A stretch of DNA of 64,000 nucleotides from Lipingzhangella_A rawalii (GTDB taxonomy: Bacteria > Actinomycetota > Actinomycetes > Streptosporangiales > Streptosporangiaceae): NCBI RefSeq assembly GCF_031628175.1, contig NZ_JAVLVT010000007.1, positions 1 to 64,000 of the forward strand, read 5' to 3'. The notes below the pieces were generated by a model that did not search any database, was not told where the DNA came from, and was given only the letters and a program-made list of their open reading frames with translations. The translations under genes and the position numbers were made by a program. Each line of letters begins with the position of its first letter. Position 1 is the first letter of the stretch. Below, one piece after another: positions 29,477 through 38,163 of this stretch.

Positions 29477-29517
29477 GGCGCCGCGCGCCGCCAGGGCCCC
29501 ACCCGGCGCGCGGCGCC
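29477..29517 (+). terminator. Hairpin after the permease genes
   Basis: Perfect 13-bp inverted repeat with arms 29477-29489 and 29505-29517 and a 15-nt loop. It is located 28 nt after the second permease stop and before the GH3 gene. Confidence 0.6.
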
Positions 29518-29601
29518 ACATGTCCGGAGCCGACGGTCCGCGCCCCAGTCCACCCCACGCCGCGTTGACGCGTGGACAACGTGAACGGATGAAACCTCGA
29601 G

Positions 29602-31062
29602 ATGTCACAAGACGCCACCCTGGACCGACTCGCCAACGCGACCCTCCTCGTGCCCTTCCCCGGAACCGAGGCCCCACGCTGGCTCCTGGACGGACTCGCG
29701 GAGGGCTTTGCCGGGGTCTGTCTCTTTCACAACAACATCGCCAGCCCAGAGCAGGTGTCTTCCTTGGTGTCCCACCTGAACCGTGCGGCAGAGGCCCCGA
29801 TCGTCTCGCTCGACGAGGAGGGAGGCGACGTGACCCGGATTGGCCACCTCCAGGGCAGCGCCTACCCGGGCAATGCCGCCTTGGGAGTCGTGGACGACCT
29901 CGAGCTGACCCGGCGGGTCCATCACGCCCTCGCCACCGAGCTCGCCGATCTGGGTGTCACCCTCGACCTCGCTCCCTCCGTGGATGTCAATGTCGCCGAG
30001 GACAACCCGGTGATCGGGACCCGCTCTTTCGGCTCCGACACCGACCTGGTCGCCCGCCACGCGGCCGCCGCGGTGTCCGGACTTCAGAGTGCGGGGGTGG
30101 CGGCGTGCGCGAAACACTTTCCCGGCCACGGAGCCACCCACCAGGACTCCCACGAGGTTCTTCCCGTCGTTGACGCCGCCCCCGACCTGCTCCACAGCCG
30201 GGAGCTACAGCCGTTCCGAACGGCAATCGACGCGGGAGTGGCCAGTATCCTCACCGCGCACATCCAGCTCCCGTCCCTGGGGCTCACCGGGCCCGCCACC
30301 CTCAGCCGTGCCGTGGTCACGGACCTTCTCCGGAAACAGCTGGGGTTTACGGGGGTGGTGATCTCGGATGCCCTGGAGATGCGGGGAGTCTCCGCCGACA
30401 TCGGAGTCCCCGAGGCTGCGGTACGGGCCCTCGAATCCGGTTGCGACCTGTTGTGCCTGGGCCGCTACATCTACGACACGGACATCGCCACGGTACGGGA
30501 GGCCATCACCACGGCGGTGCGCTCTGGGCGCCTCCCGGGCGAACGCCTGGAGGAAGCAGCATCCCGTGTCGCCACGCTCCGCTCCCCCACCCCGACCGTG
30601 ACCCCACCGACCCACGAGCGGGCGAGTGGGCTCGACGGTGCCCGCCGTGCACTGACGGTGGAGGGGGATCTACCGGACCTCAATCACCCCGAGGGGCCCG
30701 TGGTCGTGGAACTGGACGTGCCACCAATGGCGGCGGTGGGTGAGGTGCCCTGGGGGCTTGGCCCCTGGTTCCCCGAAACACGGCGCCTGCGCCCCGAACA
30801 CACCACTGTGGACGAGGTACGCGCTGCGGTGGGTGACCGTCCCCTGGTCCTCGTAGTCCGAGACGCGCACCGCCACGAGGACACACGCAACCTGGTGACC
30901 GAGGTGTGCCAGGCGTATCCGGACACGGTCGTGGTGGACATGGGGGTTCCGGTGTGGCGGCCGCAATGTCGTGCCTATATCCGCACCTATGGGGCCGCCC
31001 GTGTCAATGCCCAGGGCGCGGCGGAGGTCCTGCGCACGCGGGTGGCCGCGCCCGTGCACTGA
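29602..31062 (+). CDS. Glycoside hydrolase family 3, beta-N-acetylhexosaminidase-like (NagZ/DasD type)
   Basis: 486-aa enzyme without signal peptide, so cytoplasmic. It has the NagZ-type motif KHFPGHGATHQDSH at about residues 171-184; His184 of the DSH element is the expected acid/base. Asp256 in ISDALEM is the expected nucleophile. Members with this motif release N-acetylglucosamine from chito-oligomers or muropeptides. Its position after a ROK-controlled ABC importer resembles the dasABC-dasD arrangement in Streptomyces. The C-terminal 140 residues form an additional domain seen in longer GH3 enzymes. The ribosome site is weak (GGATG). Confidence 0.85.
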   Translation: MSQDATLDRLANATLLVPFPGTEAPRWLLDGLAEGFAGVCLFHNNIASPEQVSSLVSHLNRAAEAPIVSLDEEGGDVTRIGHLQGSAYPGNAALGVVDDLELTRRVHHALATELADLGVTLDLAPSVDVNVAEDNPVIGTRSFGSDTDLVARHAAAAVSGLQSAGVAACAKHFPGHGATHQDSHEVLPVVDAAPDLLHSRELQPFRTAIDAGVASILTAHIQLPSLGLTGPATLSRAVVTDLLRKQLGFTGVVISDALEMRGVSADIGVPEAAVRALESGCDLLCLGRYIYDTDIATVREAITTAVRSGRLPGERLEEAASRVATLRSPTPTVTPPTHERASGLDGARRALTVEGDLPDLNHPEGPVVVELDVPPMAAVGEVPWGLGPWFPETRRLRPEHTTVDEVRAAVGDRPLVLVVRDAHRHEDTRNLVTEVCQAYPDTVVVDMGVPVWRPQCRAYIRTYGAARVNAQGAAEVLRTRVAAPVH

Positions 31063-31215
31063 CGAACGACCCCATAGGCGCGGGCCCACACCCGCTCCCA
31101 TTAGGGTGGAATTCACGCCCGCTGAACGTCGAACAGGCCCGACCCTGTGCACCATGCCAGCATTCGCACGCGGGCGATGCACAGGAGCGGGCGGGAAGCG
31201 CGAGATAATCGCGAT

Positions 31216-31668
31216 ATGCGTCTGTCCGCACGAGTTGACTATGCCCTGCGTGCCGCGGCCGAATTGGCCGCAGCCGACGGCGGTCCGGTGACCGCCGAAC
31301 AGCTCGCACGCGCCCAGGCCATCCCCGGAAAGTTCCTGGAGAACATTCTGACGCAGCTCCGTAGAGCGGGGCTCGTTCGCAGCCAACGTGGTCCGGTTGG
31401 CGGGTACTGGCTCGCCAAACCGCCCGCGGACACCTCGCTGGCCGACGTGATCCGCGCGGTTGACGGGCCGCTGGCGAACGTTCGGGGGGAACGGCCCGAG
31501 CACGTGGACTACGGCGGTGCGGCACGCAGTCTCCAGCGCGTCTGGATCGCCCTGCGCGCCAACGAGCGTGCGATCCTGGAGTCGGTCACCCTGGAACACA
31601 TCGCCACGGGTGAACTTCCCGGAACGATCCAGGACCTCACCCAGGACCCGGACTCCTGGGCCAGTTAG
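31216..31668 (+). CDS. Rrf2 family transcriptional regulator lacking cluster cysteines
   Basis: 150-aa winged-helix regulator. The N-terminus MRLSARVDYALRAAAELAAA is diagnostic of Rrf2, and the recognition region is IPGKFLENILTQLRRAGLV, followed by the wing SQRGPVGGYWLA. Iron-sulfur members (IscR, NsrR, RsrR) have conserved Cys around residues 90-110; this protein has no cysteine, so it cannot bind a cluster the usual way. The target genes are unknown; no neighbouring sulfur or nitric oxide genes are present. Confidence 0.88.
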   Translation: MRLSARVDYALRAAAELAAADGGPVTAEQLARAQAIPGKFLENILTQLRRAGLVRSQRGPVGGYWLAKPPADTSLADVIRAVDGPLANVRGERPEHVDYGGAARSLQRVWIALRANERAILESVTLEHIATGELPGTIQDLTQDPDSWAS

Positions 31669-31986
31669 ATCTGCCCCCGCACAGCGGCCCATCGGGGTGA
31701 ACCGGGGGCCCACCCGCGACCTCCGGTTCCCGGACCACTCGGGGAATCCGGGTCACCGGCCGGCCGCCCGGGTCCACGCGATGACGCGGATGCGGAAGGG
31801 ATGGATGCCACACGCGGGGCCTCGGGGAACCGCTGTGTCCCCTGCGTCCGGCCTGCCGGGCACAGCCGGCAGGCTCCCACGACGGTTCCATCTCCAGGGC
31901 TTCCCAGACCGGGCCTACGCCGCGCGATCCCGACCGCGCCGGTAGGGCACACCCCGATGGAGCGCGCCCGGCACCGCCGGTGTGGC
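31669..31986. other. Convergent gap between Rrf2 and clgR genes
   Basis: 318 bp with no supportable gene. The only structure I see is the hairpin at 31851-31874, listed separately. Confidence 0.6.
31851..31874. terminator. 9-bp hairpin in the Rrf2/clgR convergent gap
   Basis: Inverted repeat GCCTGCCGG / CCGGCAGGC with a 6-nt loop. It lies between two convergent genes and is a candidate bidirectional terminator, 183 nt from the Rrf2 stop. Confidence 0.5.
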
Positions 31987-32334
31987 TCAGACCCCGACCA
32001 TGTCGGGCACCTCCGGAAGCTGGTCCGGAACGGTGCCGATGTCGAACCGTTCGGCTGCCGGAACGGATCCTGGGGAGAGCATCGCTGCCTCTTGCAGCTC
32101 GGCCAGCGCCAGTTGATCCCCGACCTCGCGCAGAACCTGGGAGAGGGGGACTCCAAGGGCAGCACAGACCGACGCCAGCAGTTCGGACGACGCCTCCTTC
32201 TGCCCACGTTCGATCTCCGACAGATACCCCAACGACACCCGGGCCTCAGCCGACACCTCACGGAGGGTTCGGCCCTGCCGCTGCCGAAGCTGCCTGAGCA
32301 CCTCGCCCAGGAGGTGACGAAGCAGGACCATCAT
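31987..32334 (-). CDS. clgR: ClgR-like XRE family regulator
   Basis: 115-aa transcriptional regulator. The helix-turn-helix spans TLREVSAEARVSLGYLSEIERGQ (about residues 22-45), close to ClgR, the activator of Clp protease genes in actinobacteria. Its position next to cinA and pgsA matches the usual clgR locus. A Met-Met start at 32334 follows GGGAGGGA. The C-terminal tail (about residues 75-115) is acidic; in other species this tail is the degradation signal and usually ends in hydrophobic residues, here MVGV. Confidence 0.85.
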   Translation of the reverse strand: MMVLLRHLLGEVLRQLRQRQGRTLREVSAEARVSLGYLSEIERGQKEASSELLASVCAALGVPLSQVLREVGDQLALAELQEAAMLSPGSVPAAERFDIGTVPDQLPEVPDMVGV

Positions 32335-32491
32335 TCGCGCTCCCTCCCACCGGTAGCGACCAACATACACATACCGTACCTGTCCCTGGAGTGACCGTCG
32401 CACCTCAACGTCGGCTGTTCGCTCGAGGGTTAACGCGATCCTCCCTCGTGTTTGTTCCCCGCTGCCATGGCGGGGAATCGCACATCGAGGC

Positions 32492-32995
32492 CTACGCCGC
32501 CGCGGGAGCACGTTCGAGAACGGTGACCAGGAGCTCCAGAGCCGCGTGTACCGCCTGTTCGCGCACGTCCTCGCGGTTGCCCCGGGCCGCCACGGTGACG
32601 CTGGACACCTCCCCCTCCGGGTCACACACCGCCACATAGACGGTTCCGGGCGCCACCCCATCCTGCGGATCGGGCCCGGCTACTCCAGTCACGGCGAGCC
32701 CGTACCCGGCGGTGAGTACCTGGCGCACCCCCAGGGCCAGAGCCTGGGCCACCATGGGGTCGACGGCGCCACGGGTCGCCAGAAGATGCGGGGAGACGCC
32801 CAGCACCCGTTCCTTCACCTCAGTGGCATAACAAACCACGGCGCCGCGAAAGTAGGCCGACGCGCCCGAGCGCTGCGTCAGCCTCGCCCCGATGAGACCG
32901 CCGGTCAGGGACTCCGCCACCGCGAGTGTGGCACGGAGCCGCTGCATTTCCGTAGCAGTTCGCGTCACCAAAGCCTGGGGCTCAGGGGCGTCCAT
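32492..32995 (-). CDS. cinA: CinA C-terminal domain amidohydrolase (PncC type)
   Basis: 167-aa single-domain CinA/PncC protein, which deamidates nicotinamide mononucleotide in NAD recycling. Family motifs are LAVAESLTGGLIGARLT at about residue 25, YFRGAVVCYATEVKERVLGV at about residue 48, and AVTGVAGPDPQDGVAPGTV at about residue 102. It lacks the N-terminal COG1058 domain of full-length CinA, as is usual in actinobacteria. It lies between pgsA (19-nt gap) and clgR. Confidence 0.88.
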   Translation of the reverse strand: MDAPEPQALVTRTATEMQRLRATLAVAESLTGGLIGARLTQRSGASAYFRGAVVCYATEVKERVLGVSPHLLATRGAVDPMVAQALALGVRQVLTAGYGLAVTGVAGPDPQDGVAPGTVYVAVCDPEGEVSSVTVAARGNREDVREQAVHAALELLVTVLERAPAAA

Positions 32996-33014
32996 AACTG
33001 GTCCTTCCCGCCGT

Positions 33015-33680
33015 TCAGGAGGAGTCCTGAGCGTTGGGATGGGGCCGCAGGGCCGTCACTCCGCCGGACGCGTCCCGCCGCAGGCGGTAGGCCTGTACCA
33101 CATAGTCCAGCCCCGTGATCACAGTGACCAGGAGAGCGGCTGCCATCAACACCTGGGGAACGATCATAAGCGCTGCCGGCAGCGGGAAGAGGAACGCTGC
33201 GATCGCGACAACCTGGAGTACGGTCTTGATCTTGCCGCCGCGACTCGCCGGAATGACGCCGTGCCGCAGGACCGCGTACCGCAGAGCCGTGATGGCCAGT
33301 TCCCGGCCCAGGATCACCAGGGTTACCCACCACCAGAGCTCGGAGAGCATACTCAGCACCACGAGCGCGGCACCGGTGAGGGCCTTGTCGGCGATGGGGT
33401 CCGCAAGTTTTCCGAAGTTGGTGACCAGATTGCGCCGGCGGGCCAACTCCCCGTCAATCCGGTCCGTGACCGAGGCGAGCACGAACACGGTGAAGGCCGC
33501 AAACCGCCACAGCGGATCCTCGAAGAACATGCACACGACGAAGAGCGGAACCATGGCCAGTCGGGTCATGGTGAGTACGTTGGCGATGTTCAGCGTCGGT
33601 GCGCTGCCCCCCGGGTATCCCGGAGTGGCGACCGAGTCCCCGGATGTACTCACAGCCTCCCCCGATCGGTTCCTGACCAT
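33015..33680 (-). CDS. pgsA: CDP-diacylglycerol-glycerol-3-phosphate 3-phosphatidyltransferase PgsA
   Basis: Integral membrane enzyme of phosphatidylglycerol synthesis. The CDP-alcohol phosphotransferase motif D-G-x2-A-R-x8-G-x3-D-x3-D is present as DGELARR...GKLADPIAD at about residues 70-92. The one unusual point is Arg/Ile before it (DRIDG). It has about five membrane segments. ATG at 33680 is preferred (221 aa); GTG at 33653 with GGGGGAGG beside it is the alternative. The frame is open further upstream, but that part is not conserved. In many relatives rimO lies immediately upstream; here it is absent. Confidence 0.88.
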   Translation of the reverse strand: MVRNRSGEAVSTSGDSVATPGYPGGSAPTLNIANVLTMTRLAMVPLFVVCMFFEDPLWRFAAFTVFVLASVTDRIDGELARRRNLVTNFGKLADPIADKALTGAALVVLSMLSELWWWVTLVILGRELAITALRYAVLRHGVIPASRGGKIKTVLQVVAIAAFLFPLPAALMIVPQVLMAAALLVTVITGLDYVVQAYRLRRDASGGVTALRPHPNAQDSS

Positions 33681-34449
33681 GTGCTCCCAGCCGTCCGCAG
33701 CCACGCGTGCGCGCCGAGTCCGGCCCACCAGCCGGGCCACGTGCATCGCGAGTGGCCCGCAGCCACCGTCCCTGTCGTCAAAGCACACCCGGCATTCCCA
33801 CCACCACCCCGCCCCTCTGGAGGCTCTGGAGGGGGCCGCGCCCGCCACCGCGCATCACCCGGACCGGGCGGCTGCACGCCTCGTGGCTGTTGTGAAGCCA
33901 CCGTGACCGCTGTGCCATGAGCTCCTCCACCGGCTGGCCAGTCCGCCCACCGGGCCGTGCGCCCGTTGTCCGGGTGGGGCTGACCTGGACATACCGGATT
34001 GGTGTGGTGCCGTCACCCTCGGAGTAGCCGAAGATCCGGTCAGCGTCAAGCGCCTGCCGGCCGACCACGGCCGCGGCCCGCCCAGACAGTGGCGGTTGGC
34101 AACCGGCTATGACTGTCGTACCAAATCCACAGTATCCCGGGCCGGCGTTCGGTTCAGCCTCCGTGCGCCAGCTCCGGGGCCCACCTGCGGTTGCGACACC
34201 GGAAACACCAGCACCACGGGCATCAGCCACAGTGCCCACGTGATAGCTCACCGACTCCTGGGGCTGACGGGACACAGCCGACACCCGGGCTGGGACACAC
34301 CGTTCCGGAAGCCGGCGCGCACCCGCGCCAGTGGAGGGAGGAGACAACATAGCCTCCAAGCGTACCGATGCCGGCCCGCCGCACCACATCCCCACCCCAC
34401 GACGCGCCGCACCCATAGCTCCCACGCCCGCCGTAGCGGACGTGGAGCC
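33681..34449. other. 769-bp gap where rimO is usually found; no supported gene
   Basis: Between pgsA and the RodZ-like gene I find no MiaB/RimO-type radical-SAM motif in any frame. A minus-strand open frame covers 33778-34425, and part of it (about 33900-34110) reads like ordinary protein (RIFGYSEGDGTTPIRYVQV). It has no convincing start or ribosome site, so I do not call it a gene. It might be a decayed gene. Confidence 0.45.
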
Positions 34450-35409
34450 TCATTCGGCGGATCCGTCCTGGTGAATGCCGTCGGTGTTGACGGTGATGAG
34501 AGAAACACCACCCTGGCGTTCCGGTGGCTCCAGGATCTCCCCGCTGGCCGTCACATGGACGCCACCCGCGTTTCCCAGCCGAAGGCTCAACTGTTCTGGC
34601 CCCCGCCACCCGCGGCTCTGTCCCTCGGTCAGGATCCCCGCGAACAGCTCGCCGCCGTGGCTGTTGCGCACGGACAACCAGGTCCGTTCCACCGCGCGCA
34701 CCTTGACCGCCGCCGTGGGCTGTGTGGTGACGTCGTACCGTTCCGTGGAAGCACGCTCGGCCGAGGTGTTGTCCCCGGCCTCGAGAGTGTCCGGCGGGGC
34801 CGGGGACACGCTCCGTTCGACGGGACCTTCCTGCTCCTGGGTCACCTCCGACGGGGCGGACCGTTCGGTGGAGTCGTACGAGCCGAACAGCGCCTGGGCC
34901 ACCCCCAGCAGCAGCACCACGACCGAGGCCAGAGCCATGAGCAGTGTCCAGCGCACGCGGGGTGGCTCGGTTCCCTCCGCACTCCGGTGAGCACGGAAGA
35001 TCTCAGCGGCCCGCATCCGTCGCCGGGGAGCGCTCTGAATGGCTTCGGAGGTGGCACCCGCGCTGCCGGCCCCACGGGGGCCGGCAGCGGCTCCGACCGT
35101 GCCGACCGCGCCGGTCTCCGGAGGCGGATGCGGGCCGCCGGCGCCCCCGCTCGCCGGCACCGCCCGCACCTGCTCGGCAAAGTCTGCGAGCAGCGGCTGC
35201 GGGTCCAGTCCAAGGGTCCGCGCAAGTTGCCGGATATGTCCGCGAGCGTAGAAGTCCCCGCCACAGGGGCCGAACTCGTCCCGTTCGATCGCGGCGATGA
35301 CCTGGCCGCGGATACGGGTTCGCTCTTCGAGGGCCGCTATGGACAATCCGGATCGCGCTCGAGCTTCGGCGAGACACTGTCCGATCGTCATCCGCCCGTT
35401 CTCCTCCAT
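34450..35409 (-). CDS. RodZ-like helix-turn-helix membrane protein (DUF4115)
   Basis: 319 aa. An N-terminal Cro/CI-type HTH (LAEARARSGLSIAALEERTRI and YARGHIRQLARTLGLDP, about residues 13-75) is followed by a Gly/Ala/Pro-rich linker. A single membrane helix (WTLLMALASVVVLLLGVAQALF, about residues 150-172) leads to an extracellular C-terminal DUF4115 beta domain (VRAVERTWLSVRNSHGGELFAGIL). This is the RodZ layout, linked to cell shape in rods; in actinomycetes the role is less clear. AGGAGA lies 9 nt before the ATG at 35409. It follows ftsK by 190 nt. Confidence 0.85.
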   Translation of the reverse strand: MEENGRMTIGQCLAEARARSGLSIAALEERTRIRGQVIAAIERDEFGPCGGDFYARGHIRQLARTLGLDPQPLLADFAEQVRAVPASGGAGGPHPPPETGAVGTVGAAAGPRGAGSAGATSEAIQSAPRRRMRAAEIFRAHRSAEGTEPPRVRWTLLMALASVVVLLLGVAQALFGSYDSTERSAPSEVTQEQEGPVERSVSPAPPDTLEAGDNTSAERASTERYDVTTQPTAAVKVRAVERTWLSVRNSHGGELFAGILTEGQSRGWRGPEQLSLRLGNAGGVHVTASGEILEPPERQGGVSLITVNTDGIHQDGSAE

Positions 35410-35599
35410 CTGCGGGAGTCTCCTGAGACCGCGGGTACACGTGGAAACTAGTCAGTCACCTACTGTAGTAACACGGTTGGGGCTACGTAGCGCTCCCGGG
35501 ACAGCGCCGCGCAAAGATCGCGTGTACGGGGGGTATGGTCGCCCTGGGTGTCGTCGTTCCCCGGCCACCCGACAGACAGCATGGTCCTACTCGATGGTC

Positions 35600-38104
35600 C
35601 TACTCGCCGCGGATCCGCGCGAGCACCTGCGGAAGCTCGTCTGGGGATACGAGAACGTCACGCGCTTTGGAACCCTCGCTGGGCCCCACGACGTCGTTAC
35701 TCTCCATCAGATCCATGAGACGCCCGGCCTTGGCGAAACCGACCCGCAGCTTGCGTTGCAGCATCGAGGTCGAACCGAACTGTGTGGTCACGACCAGTTC
35801 CACGCCTTGCAGCAGCAGTTCGAGATCTTCACCGATCTCCTCGTCGATCTCCTTCTTCTTGCTCTCGGCGGCGCCCACATCCTCGCGGTAACTGGGCTCG
35901 GCCTGCTTCTTGCAGTGGTCCACCACCGAGCGGATTTCCTTCTCGGTGACCCAGGCGTTTTGCAGCCGAATCGTCTTGCTGGCTCCCATCGGGAGGAACA
36001 GCCCATCACCCTTGCCGACGAGCTTCTCTGCTCCCGGCTGGTCGAGAATGACTCGGCTGTCGGACAGGCTGGAGGTGGCGAACGCCAGCCGGGAGGGCAC
36101 GTTCGCCTTGATCAGCCCCGTGACCACATCCACACTGGGACGCTGTGTGGCCAGCACGAGGTGGATTCCCGCCGCACGCGCCAGCTGCGTGATCCGGACG
36201 ATGGCGTCCTCGACGTCCCGCGGGGCCACCATCATGAGGTCCGCCAGCTCGTCGACGATGACGACCATGTAGGGATACGGCTCGTAGACCCGTTCGCTGC
36301 CCGGCGGTGCGGTCAGCTCGCCGGAACGCACCGCGGCGTTGAAATCATCGATGTGTCGGTATCCCGACGCGGCAAGATCGTCGTACCGCCGGTCCATCTC
36401 CCCAACGACCCACTGCAACGCTTCGGCTGCCTTTTTCGGGCTGGTGATGATCGGGGTCAGCAGGTGCGGGATCCCCTCGTACATGGTCAGTTCGACCCGT
36501 TTGGGGTCCACGAGAATCAACCGGACCTCGTCTGGGGTCGCCCGACTCATCACCGAGGTGATCAGTCCGTTGATGCAGGTGGACTTACCGGCACCGGTCG
36601 CACCCGCTACCAGAATGTGGGGCATCTTCGCCAGGTTGGCCACCACGTTGGCACCCTCGACATCCTTGCCGAGTCCCACGAGCAGTGGATGCTCCTCACT
36701 GGTGGCCTCTGGGGAACGCAGGACGTCCCCCAGACTCACCACATCCTTGTCGCTGTTCGGGATCTCGACACCAATCGCCGACTTACCGGGGATCGGAGAC
36801 AGGATCCGCACGTCGGCACTCTTGACGGCCAGGGAGATGTTCTTCGTCAGCGCGGTCACCTTCTCGACCTTGACCGCCGGCCCCAGCTCGATCTCGTAGC
36901 GGGTCACGGTGGGGCCGCGTGTGAAGTCGGTGACCTCCGCATCGATCTTGAACTCCTCCAGGACCCCGGTCAGGGCGGACACCACAGTGTCGTTGGCCTT
37001 GGTGCGAGGCTTGGGGGGGCTTCCGGGCTGAAGCAGGCTCGCCGGCGGCAGCTCGTAGTCGCCCTCGACCACGCGTGCCGGAATCGCCAGCTGCTCCACA
37101 TTCTGGGGTTGGGGGGTGGGCTCTGGTGCCGGCTCGGGGACGGGTGGCTGCTCCCCGGAGACCACCGGGCTGTCGTAGGGACGCTCGGTCGTGCCAACGC
37201 TGGACTCCTCGGTCTCCGAGACGCGAGCAGCGGCCGCCTGCTTCTTGGCCGAGCGTTTGCGGGAGCCCCGCGCAGCACCCTCGGTTTTCTCCCCGGGCAA
37301 CAGATCGGCTCCGGAGTCGGGGCCGTCCGGGCGGACGAAGTGCGGCGCGACCAGGCTACGTAGACGTTCGGGGATCCGGTAGATCGGTGTGGCGGTGAGC
37401 ACCAGCAGCCCGAAGATGACCAGGAACAGCAACAGTATTCCGGTGACCCACGCCGTGGCGAGTTGGCTCAGTGGCCCGGCTGCCACGAAACCGATCATGC
37501 CCCCCGCACGCTGGATGGCCTCGGTGCCGTCAGCGGGCCACGGGACCCCGTGCCCGATGTGGATCAGTCCCAGAAGGCCCACGATCAGGGCAGAGGCCCC
37601 GATCGAGATCCGCCCCACGTCGGTCTGGTTGTTGCCCGGAGTGCGCATGAGGCGCCAGGCCACGGGCAGGAACAACAGCGGCAGAACCGGGGAGAACGCG
37701 CCGAAAGCACCGGCGACGATGACCCGGGTCCACTCCAGCAGCGGCCCGGAGGTCTCCCACCAGACCGCGGCGGCGATCAACAGGCCCAGAGCGAGAAGGA
37801 CCAGCCCGATCCCGTCGCGGCGCAGATCGGGGTCGAGGTCTTTGGCGCTGCGACCCACGAGCCGCACCAGTCCGCCCACAGTGTGGGCCAGGACCCGCCA
37901 CACCATGAGCATGCCCTGGCCCAGGAGTCGCACAAGACCCGCCAGCGGCCCCTCAGCCTGGGCGGATCCCTTCCGAGCCCCACCCGCCGTGGACTTCCTC
38001 GTACCGCCCGAGGAGGTGCCCTTCTTCTTGCCCGTGCTGGCCGAACCAGACCGGGTTGCGGTAGAGGCGGAGCGCTGGGGGGACTTGGGCGCACGGGTGG
38101 CCAT
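35600..38104 (-). CDS. ftsK: DNA translocase FtsK
   Basis: Septal DNA pump that clears chromosomes during division (834 aa). The N-terminal Lys/Ser-rich tail (GKKKGTSSGGTRKS) precedes about four membrane segments (residues about 80-270), then a linker and the RecA-like motor. Walker A is VAGATGAGKSTCING at about residue 505, followed by YPYMVVIVDELADLMM (Walker B). The C-terminal gamma winged helix (SMLQRKLRVGFAKAGRLMDL) is intact and should read KOPS-like sites. It starts at ATG 38104; the frame stays open upstream to 38224 without similarity. Confidence 0.95.
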   Translation of the reverse strand: MATRAPKSPQRSASTATRSGSASTGKKKGTSSGGTRKSTAGGARKGSAQAEGPLAGLVRLLGQGMLMVWRVLAHTVGGLVRLVGRSAKDLDPDLRRDGIGLVLLALGLLIAAAVWWETSGPLLEWTRVIVAGAFGAFSPVLPLLFLPVAWRLMRTPGNNQTDVGRISIGASALIVGLLGLIHIGHGVPWPADGTEAIQRAGGMIGFVAAGPLSQLATAWVTGILLLFLVIFGLLVLTATPIYRIPERLRSLVAPHFVRPDGPDSGADLLPGEKTEGAARGSRKRSAKKQAAAARVSETEESSVGTTERPYDSPVVSGEQPPVPEPAPEPTPQPQNVEQLAIPARVVEGDYELPPASLLQPGSPPKPRTKANDTVVSALTGVLEEFKIDAEVTDFTRGPTVTRYEIELGPAVKVEKVTALTKNISLAVKSADVRILSPIPGKSAIGVEIPNSDKDVVSLGDVLRSPEATSEEHPLLVGLGKDVEGANVVANLAKMPHILVAGATGAGKSTCINGLITSVMSRATPDEVRLILVDPKRVELTMYEGIPHLLTPIITSPKKAAEALQWVVGEMDRRYDDLAASGYRHIDDFNAAVRSGELTAPPGSERVYEPYPYMVVIVDELADLMMVAPRDVEDAIVRITQLARAAGIHLVLATQRPSVDVVTGLIKANVPSRLAFATSSLSDSRVILDQPGAEKLVGKGDGLFLPMGASKTIRLQNAWVTEKEIRSVVDHCKKQAEPSYREDVGAAESKKKEIDEEIGEDLELLLQGVELVVTTQFGSTSMLQRKLRVGFAKAGRLMDLMESNDVVGPSEGSKARDVLVSPDELPQVLARIRGE

Positions 38105-38163
38105 GGCCCGTAGGATACTCGGCTCGCCAGCACCACGGGCCGCGACACGCCGTGCGCGGCGCT

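Noticed and set aside
32401..32440. GTTCGCT...CGCG considered as a ClgR operator
   Set aside because: Spacing between half sites does not fit the known GTTCGC-N-GCG type and it lies downstream of clgR's start region inside the cinA gap without other support.
33778..34425. Minus-strand open frame in the gap between pgsA and the RodZ-like gene
   Set aside because: Part of it reads like protein, but there is no ribosome site, no convincing start and no family; kept only as a possible decayed gene.
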